From assembly GCA_038223055.1 (NCBI GenBank), contig JBBRHF010000018.1, forward strand, positions 1 through 34,405: a stretch of 34,405 nt of DNA, in the 5' to 3' direction. A model generated the notes under the pieces. That model was not told the DNA's origin. It saw only the letters and a list, made by a program, of their open reading frames with translations, and did not search any database. Of this stretch, positions 30,656 through 34,405 are shown piece by piece. The translations under genes were made by a program, and so were the position numbers. How positions within the stretch are numbered: the stretch's first letter is position 1; every line of letters begins with the position of its first letter. Source of the DNA: JBBRHF01 sp038223055. GTDB lineage: Bacteria > Actinomycetota > Actinomycetes > JACCUZ01.

Positions 30656-33220
30656 GTGCTGCCACCCGCCGGTACGCCCGGCACCGACCTGCCGGTGCGC
30701 CTCGCACTGCCGGCTCTGGCGGATGCCCTGAGTGGCGCCGGGGCGGCCGTCCTCGTCGCCCCTCCCGGCGCGGGCAAGACCACGCTGGTTCCGCTCGCGC
30801 TGGCCGGGTTGGTTCACGGGCGGGTCATCGTGGCGGAGCCGCGCCGGTTGGCGGCCCGCGCCGGTGCCCGGCGGATGGCCGCGCTGCTCGGCGAGCCGCT
30901 CGGTCGCAGTGTCGGCCACACCGTCCGAGGGGAGAGCACGGTCGGGCCGGCGACCCGGATCGAGGTGGTCACCACCGGCGTTCTCGTACGTCGACTGCAG
31001 CGCGACCCGGAGCTGCCCGGAATCGATGCCGTAGTGATCGACGAGTGCCACGAGCGGCACCTGGACACCGACCTCGCTCTCGCCTTCGCCATCGACGTCC
31101 GCGCGGCGCTGCGACCAGATCTGCTCTTGCTCGCCATGTCGGCGACCGCCCAGGCCGCCCGGCTCGCCGAGCTGCTCGGGCGGGTGCCCGTCGTGGAAGC
31201 AGTCGGCAGGCTGCACGACGTGGACGTCCGCTGGTGCCCGCCGGTCCCGCCGGTCACCCCGCCGTTCGGCCTGCGGGTCGACCCGCGCCTGCTCGACCAC
31301 GTGGCCGACCTGGTACGACGTGCGTGCGCCGAGACCACGGGTGACCTGCTTGTGTTCCTACCGGGCGCCAGCGAGGTTGCCGCCGTCGCGCGGCGGCTGC
31401 GCGGCCTCAAGCCGGGCAGGACCATCGACCCCGGGAGCATAATCGACCCCAGCAGCACAATCGATGCCGGCATAGACGTCGTGCCGCTGCACGGACGGCT
31501 GCCCGCCGCGACTCAGGACGCCGCGCTTGCCCAGCGGCCAGGCCGTCGGGTCGTTCTCGCGACCGCGGTCGCCGAGAGCAGCCTCACCGTGCCCGGAGTG
31601 CGAACCGTGATTGACGCCGGGCTCGCCCGAGTGCCGCGCACGGACCTGTCCCGCGGCCTCGGATCACTGGTCACCGTGCCGGTCTCGCGGGCCTCGGCGC
31701 ACCAGCGGGCCGGGCGGGCCGGGCGGGAGGGGCCGGGCCGGGTCTACCGGTGCTGGTCGGCGGCCGACCATGACCGGTTGCCCGAACATGCCGAGCCGGA
31801 GATTGCCACCGCCGACCTGACGGGCTTCGCGCTCGAGTTGGCGGCCTGGGGAGCCCCCGGGGGTCGCGGGCTCGGGCTGCTCGACCCGCCGCCGGCCGGC
31901 GCTCTGGAGGTCGCCGGCCGGGTGCTGCGTGGCATTGACGCCGTCGACGCCGATAGCGTGGTGACCGCGCGGGGACGTGCCCTCTGCCGAGTCGGTGCGC
32001 ACCCTCGACTGGCCCGCGCGCTGCTCGACAGTGCGCCGCTCGTCGGGTCACGGCTGGCCGCCGAGGTAGTCGCGGTCCTGTCCGACGACAGCGTGGCCGC
32101 TGCTTCCGGAGACCTGACCGAGGTGCTGCGAAGGTTGCGCGCCGGCCGCGACCGCTCGGCATCGCAGCGGTGGCGGGAGGAGGCGCGCCGGCTGGCCAGA
32201 GCAGTGCCCACGGTGGAAGCTCCCTCCGCGTCGACATCGCCCGTCAAAACGTTCTCCGAAGCAGTGCCGGCCGACCTTGCCGCGGGCCTGCTGGTCGGTC
32301 TGGCCTTCCCGGAACGGCTTGCCCAGGCCCGCCATGCCGGTAGCTCGACGTACCTGATGGCGGGGGGCACCGCCGCCGAGCTGGCGCCCGGCTCAGGGCT
32401 CGCCGGAGCACCGTGGCTGGCTATCGCCGTCGCAGACCGCAGCCCGGGACGGCGCGACGCCCGCATCCGGCTGGCCGCGGCGATCGATGAGGCCACCGCC
32501 CGGGAGGCTGGGATGACCCTGCTCGCAGACGGGCCGGAGATCACCTGGGCGGACGGCGACGTACGTGCCCGGCAGGTGGAGCGTCTTGGTTCCCTGGTCC
32601 TGCGCGAACAACCGCTACGCAACCCGGAGCCGGCCGCCGTGGCGGCGGCGCTGCAGGAGGGGCTGCGCCGCGAAGGCCTGGACCTGCTGCGCTGGACCCG
32701 CGCCGCCCGAGAGCTGAGGGCACGACTCGCCGCGTGCCACCTCGGCCTCGGCGAGCCGTGGCCCGACGTCGCCGACGCGGCCCTGCTCGAGGTCCTCGAC
32801 CTGTCGGCGGCGCGCAACAGGGCGGACCTGCACCGCATCGATGTGGCCGCTGCGCTTCGGGCGCTGCTGCCGTGGTCGGTCGCGGGCCGGCTGAACGACG
32901 CCGCACCCGAGCGCGTCACCGTGCCCAGCGGGTCGCGGGTTCGGGTCGACTACGCGGACCCCGCGGCCCCGACGCTGCCCGTGCGGGTGCAGGAGGTGTT
33001 CGGTTGGGTGCGGGTTCCCCGGGTCGCCGGCCGGCCGCTGCGGCTGCACCTGTTGTCGCCCGCGAGCCGGGTCGTCGCCGTCACCAGCGACCTCGCCTCG
33101 TTCTGGGCCACGGGCTACCCGGGGGTCCGGGCCGACCTGCGCGGGCGCTACCCGCGCCACGCGTGGCCGGAGGACCCCATCGGCGGCGCTCCGACACATC
33201 GGGTGCCCCCACGTCGCTGA
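30656..33220 (+). CDS. hrpB: ATP-dependent helicase HrpB
   Basis: This 854-residue DEAH/RHA-type helicase has motif I APPGAGKT (35-42), motif Ia VAEPRRLAAR, motif II DECH (129-132), motif III MSAT, ATAVAESSLTVPGV (motif V region) and motif VI QRAGRAGR (350-357). The HA2-like and C-terminal HrpB domains follow, ending with RGRYPRHAWPEDP, the conserved HrpB tail. GTG 30656 is the start that gives the usual HrpB N-terminus (LPVRLALPALADAL). An 18-bp repeat adds about 18 residues (256-274) before VVPLHGRLP in the second RecA domain. HrpB's cellular role in bacteria is not well defined. Confidence 0.93.
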   Translation: MLPPAGTPGTDLPVRLALPALADALSGAGAAVLVAPPGAGKTTLVPLALAGLVHGRVIVAEPRRLAARAGARRMAALLGEPLGRSVGHTVRGESTVGPATRIEVVTTGVLVRRLQRDPELPGIDAVVIDECHERHLDTDLALAFAIDVRAALRPDLLLLAMSATAQAARLAELLGRVPVVEAVGRLHDVDVRWCPPVPPVTPPFGLRVDPRLLDHVADLVRRACAETTGDLLVFLPGASEVAAVARRLRGLKPGRTIDPGSIIDPSSTIDAGIDVVPLHGRLPAATQDAALAQRPGRRVVLATAVAESSLTVPGVRTVIDAGLARVPRTDLSRGLGSLVTVPVSRASAHQRAGRAGREGPGRVYRCWSAADHDRLPEHAEPEIATADLTGFALELAAWGAPGGRGLGLLDPPPAGALEVAGRVLRGIDAVDADSVVTARGRALCRVGAHPRLARALLDSAPLVGSRLAAEVVAVLSDDSVAAASGDLTEVLRRLRAGRDRSASQRWREEARRLARAVPTVEAPSASTSPVKTFSEAVPADLAAGLLVGLAFPERLAQARHAGSSTYLMAGGTAAELAPGSGLAGAPWLAIAVADRSPGRRDARIRLAAAIDEATAREAGMTLLADGPEITWADGDVRARQVERLGSLVLREQPLRNPEPAAVAAALQEGLRREGLDLLRWTRAARELRARLAACHLGLGEPWPDVADAALLEVLDLSAARNRADLHRIDVAAALRALLPWSVAGRLNDAAPERVTVPSGSRVRVDYADPAAPTLPVRVQEVFGWVRVPRVAGRPLRLHLLSPASRVVAVTSDLASFWATGYPGVRADLRGRYPRHAWPEDPIGGAPTHRVPPRR
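31421..31471 (+). repeat. 18-bp in-frame degenerate tandem repeat inside hrpB, about 3 copies
   Basis: Units at 31421 (ACCATCGACCCCGGGAGC), 31439 and 31457 differ by a few bases. They encode TIDPGS/IIDPSS/TIDAG in a loop before motif IV. Confidence 0.8.
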
Positions 33221-33660
33221 TGTCGGGATCGTCAACCGAAGCCCGACCTGCAAGACGGCGCCTCGGGTTGCCGACGGCACATGTCTGCAAAAGCTGCGAG
33301 CAAGGGTCTGGAGCGGTTCCCTGACCAGGGCGAGAACGATGGCGTTCCTATTCTCGATGCTGGCTCCGTGCGCGATCCTTGCGCGACGGCTACACCGTGA
33401 ACCTGGGACGCCAGGTCCTCACCACTGCCTGACAACAGGCGAGCTCCTGGCTGGCGCCGGCAGGGATCGCACCCGCCGGGCTCCCGGCCCTGCGTCTGGC
33501 ACTGCACGTCTCCCCGATCGAGCTGGTCGGGCTAGATCTCGGAAACGTCGTCGCCGACGCGTTGCGCGTCAGCGACGTCCCCCCGTCGTGCCTGACGATG
33601 CTCATCGATGCAGCGGAGCGCAGGCGTTTCGGTCGAGTCCGCACGAGGACCCCCGGCCGT
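33221..33660. other. Intergenic region without an intact gene
   Basis: Apart from the EAL-domain scrap described separately, I see no supported gene. Short open frames on both strands have no ribosome-binding site and resemble no known family. A short VNLGRQVLTTA stretch near 33390 ends in a stop and may be more EAL debris. Confidence 0.5.
33487..33612 (+). pseudogene. EAL-domain scrap
   Basis: One plus-strand frame reads ALRLALHVSPIELVGLDLGN, then VVADALRVSDVPPSCLTMLID. EAL domains have the pattern LHVNVSPRQL-DP-F-VV-AL--SGLPPSCLTLEITE at this place, so this is about 40 residues from the middle of an EAL phosphodiesterase domain. There is no start, no metal-binding residues and no continuation. 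It is the third c-di-GMP-gene relic in the window. Confidence 0.6.
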
Positions 33661-34404
33661 TCAAGCCGGGTGCACCGTCACCGGGATGCCGTTGAGCACG
33701 GCGGTGCCGGAGAGCGGATCGACCGGTACGTCGTCGGTCAGCACGTTGCTGTTGACGCCTGGGTGCGCCGCCGCGACACCGATGCGAGTGCCGGGACGGT
33801 CGTGCCCCCATCCGTGCGGGATGCTCACGACCCCCTCGCGGATCGCGTCGGTCACCTCGGCCTCGACCTCCACGACGCCGGCCGCGGACTGCACCCGGGC
33901 GGTCGCGCCGTGCGCGAGGCCGAGTCGGGCGGCGTCGGCCGGGTTGATCTGCAGCGTGCAGCGATTGCGGCCCTTCACCATCGGCTCGATGTTGTGCATC
34001 CACGAGTTGTTGGACCGCAGGTCGCGGCGCCCGACCAGGCGCAGCCCGCCGCTCGGCCGGTGCAGCGTCTCGACCAGCCGAGGCACATCGGCCATAAGCT
34101 GTGGCGGTGCCAGCTCGACCCGCCCGCTCGGCGTACGCAGCACCGCGGGCAGCCTCGGCTGCAACGGACCGAGGTCGATGCCGTGCGGATGCGCCTCGAG
34201 CACGCCCAGGTTCAGCCCGTCGGGAAAAGCGCCGAGACCGTCGCCGTAGGGTCCCGCGCGCAGCATCATGTCCAGCAGCCGGTCCTCGAGGCGGCGCGGC
34301 TCAGCTGCGGCGAGCAGGTCCGCGGCCGAGCGGCCGACGACTCGCGACTGCGGGTCCGCGACCAGCCGAGCCGCGAGCCGCGCGGCGACCAGGTCGTCGA
34401 GCGC
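33661..34404 (-). CDS. Molybdopterin-dependent oxidoreductase, C-terminal part (partial)
   Basis: The frame is open from the right edge to TGA at 33661-33663 and gives 247 residues. The last 130 residues match the molybdopterin-dinucleotide-binding C-terminal domain of the DMSO-reductase superfamily: LVGRRDLRSNNSWMHN, CTLQINPADAARLGLAHGATARV, VSIPHGWGHD, and VNSNVLTDD then VDPLSGTAVLNGIPV. The upstream part (LRTPSGRVELAPP) is also typical. The Fe-S cluster and active-site residue lie outside the window, so formate dehydrogenase-like, nitrate reductase-like or other activity cannot be told. It is a likely customer for the metal-pterin cofactor handled by MoeA and TupABC. Confidence 0.88.
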   Translation of the reverse strand, partial: ALDDLVAARLAARLVADPQSRVVGRSAADLLAAAEPRRLEDRLLDMMLRAGPYGDGLGAFPDGLNLGVLEAHPHGIDLGPLQPRLPAVLRTPSGRVELAPPQLMADVPRLVETLHRPSGGLRLVGRRDLRSNNSWMHNIEPMVKGRNRCTLQINPADAARLGLAHGATARVQSAAGVVEVEAEVTDAIREGVVSIPHGWGHDRPGTRIGVAAAHPGVNSNVLTDDVPVDPLSGTAVLNGIPVTVHPA

Positions 34405-34405
34405 C

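Overview
The window reads as chromosomal DNA from a high-GC actinobacterium. The reasons are very strong G/C bias at third codon positions, frequent GTG starts, apparent leaderless promoters (TANNNT 6-9 nt before a start codon), two GAF-ANTAR proteins, an actinobacterial-type cydABDC operon and a 13E12-type HNH endonuclease tail. No tRNA, rRNA, CRISPR array or complete insertion sequence was seen.

Left part (1-12,050). The 3' end of an HNH gene is followed by about 770 bp of gene-poor DNA with three short tandem arrays and a frameshifted Uma2-family gene. Next comes a pterin-metal module: a MoeA with a fused C-terminal periplasmic-binding-like domain, then a tungstate-type ABC transporter tupA-tupB-tupC. 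Convergent to it is the minus-strand operon cydA-cydB-cydD-cydC, encoding cytochrome bd oxidase and its assembly exporter.

Middle part (12,050-21,920). A decayed GGDEF-EAL gene precedes a CBS-CBS-BON-flavin-binding fusion protein and a flavodoxin. The intergenic region beyond the flavodoxin carries two DosR/DevR-like boxes. Then comes the most interesting block, 14,888-21,915. It holds an esterase, three paralogous ATP-grasp ligases (two read left, one read right, from a 55-bp divergent region with two leaderless-type promoters), an S51 (PepE/cyanophycinase-like) serine hydrolase, an enterochelin-esterase-like hydrolase and a His-rich/Lys-Ala-Pro-rich small protein. I read it as an uncharacterised amide-bond-forming and hydrolysing pathway of unknown substrate.

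Right part (21,920-34,405). Two GAF-ANTAR regulators and an unidentified 449-residue protein are followed by a tetR-SDR pair. A perfect palindrome at the tetR start faces a 39-codon ORF that is translationally coupled to a winged-helix (HTH_42/AlkZ-like) gene. Then come a second collapsed GGDEF-EAL relic, a 3-hydroxybutyrate-dehydrogenase-like SDR coupled to an alpha/beta hydrolase, a truncated secreted-protein relic, the helicase gene hrpB, an EAL-domain scrap, and the C-terminal part of a molybdopterin oxidoreductase running off the right edge.

A genome-wide signature runs through everything. At least nine short perfect or near-perfect tandem arrays (8, 9, 12, 15, 18 and 24 bp units) occur, in intergenic DNA and, in units divisible by three, inside cydD, tupC, tetR, hrpB, the CBS fusion gene and a GGDEF relic.
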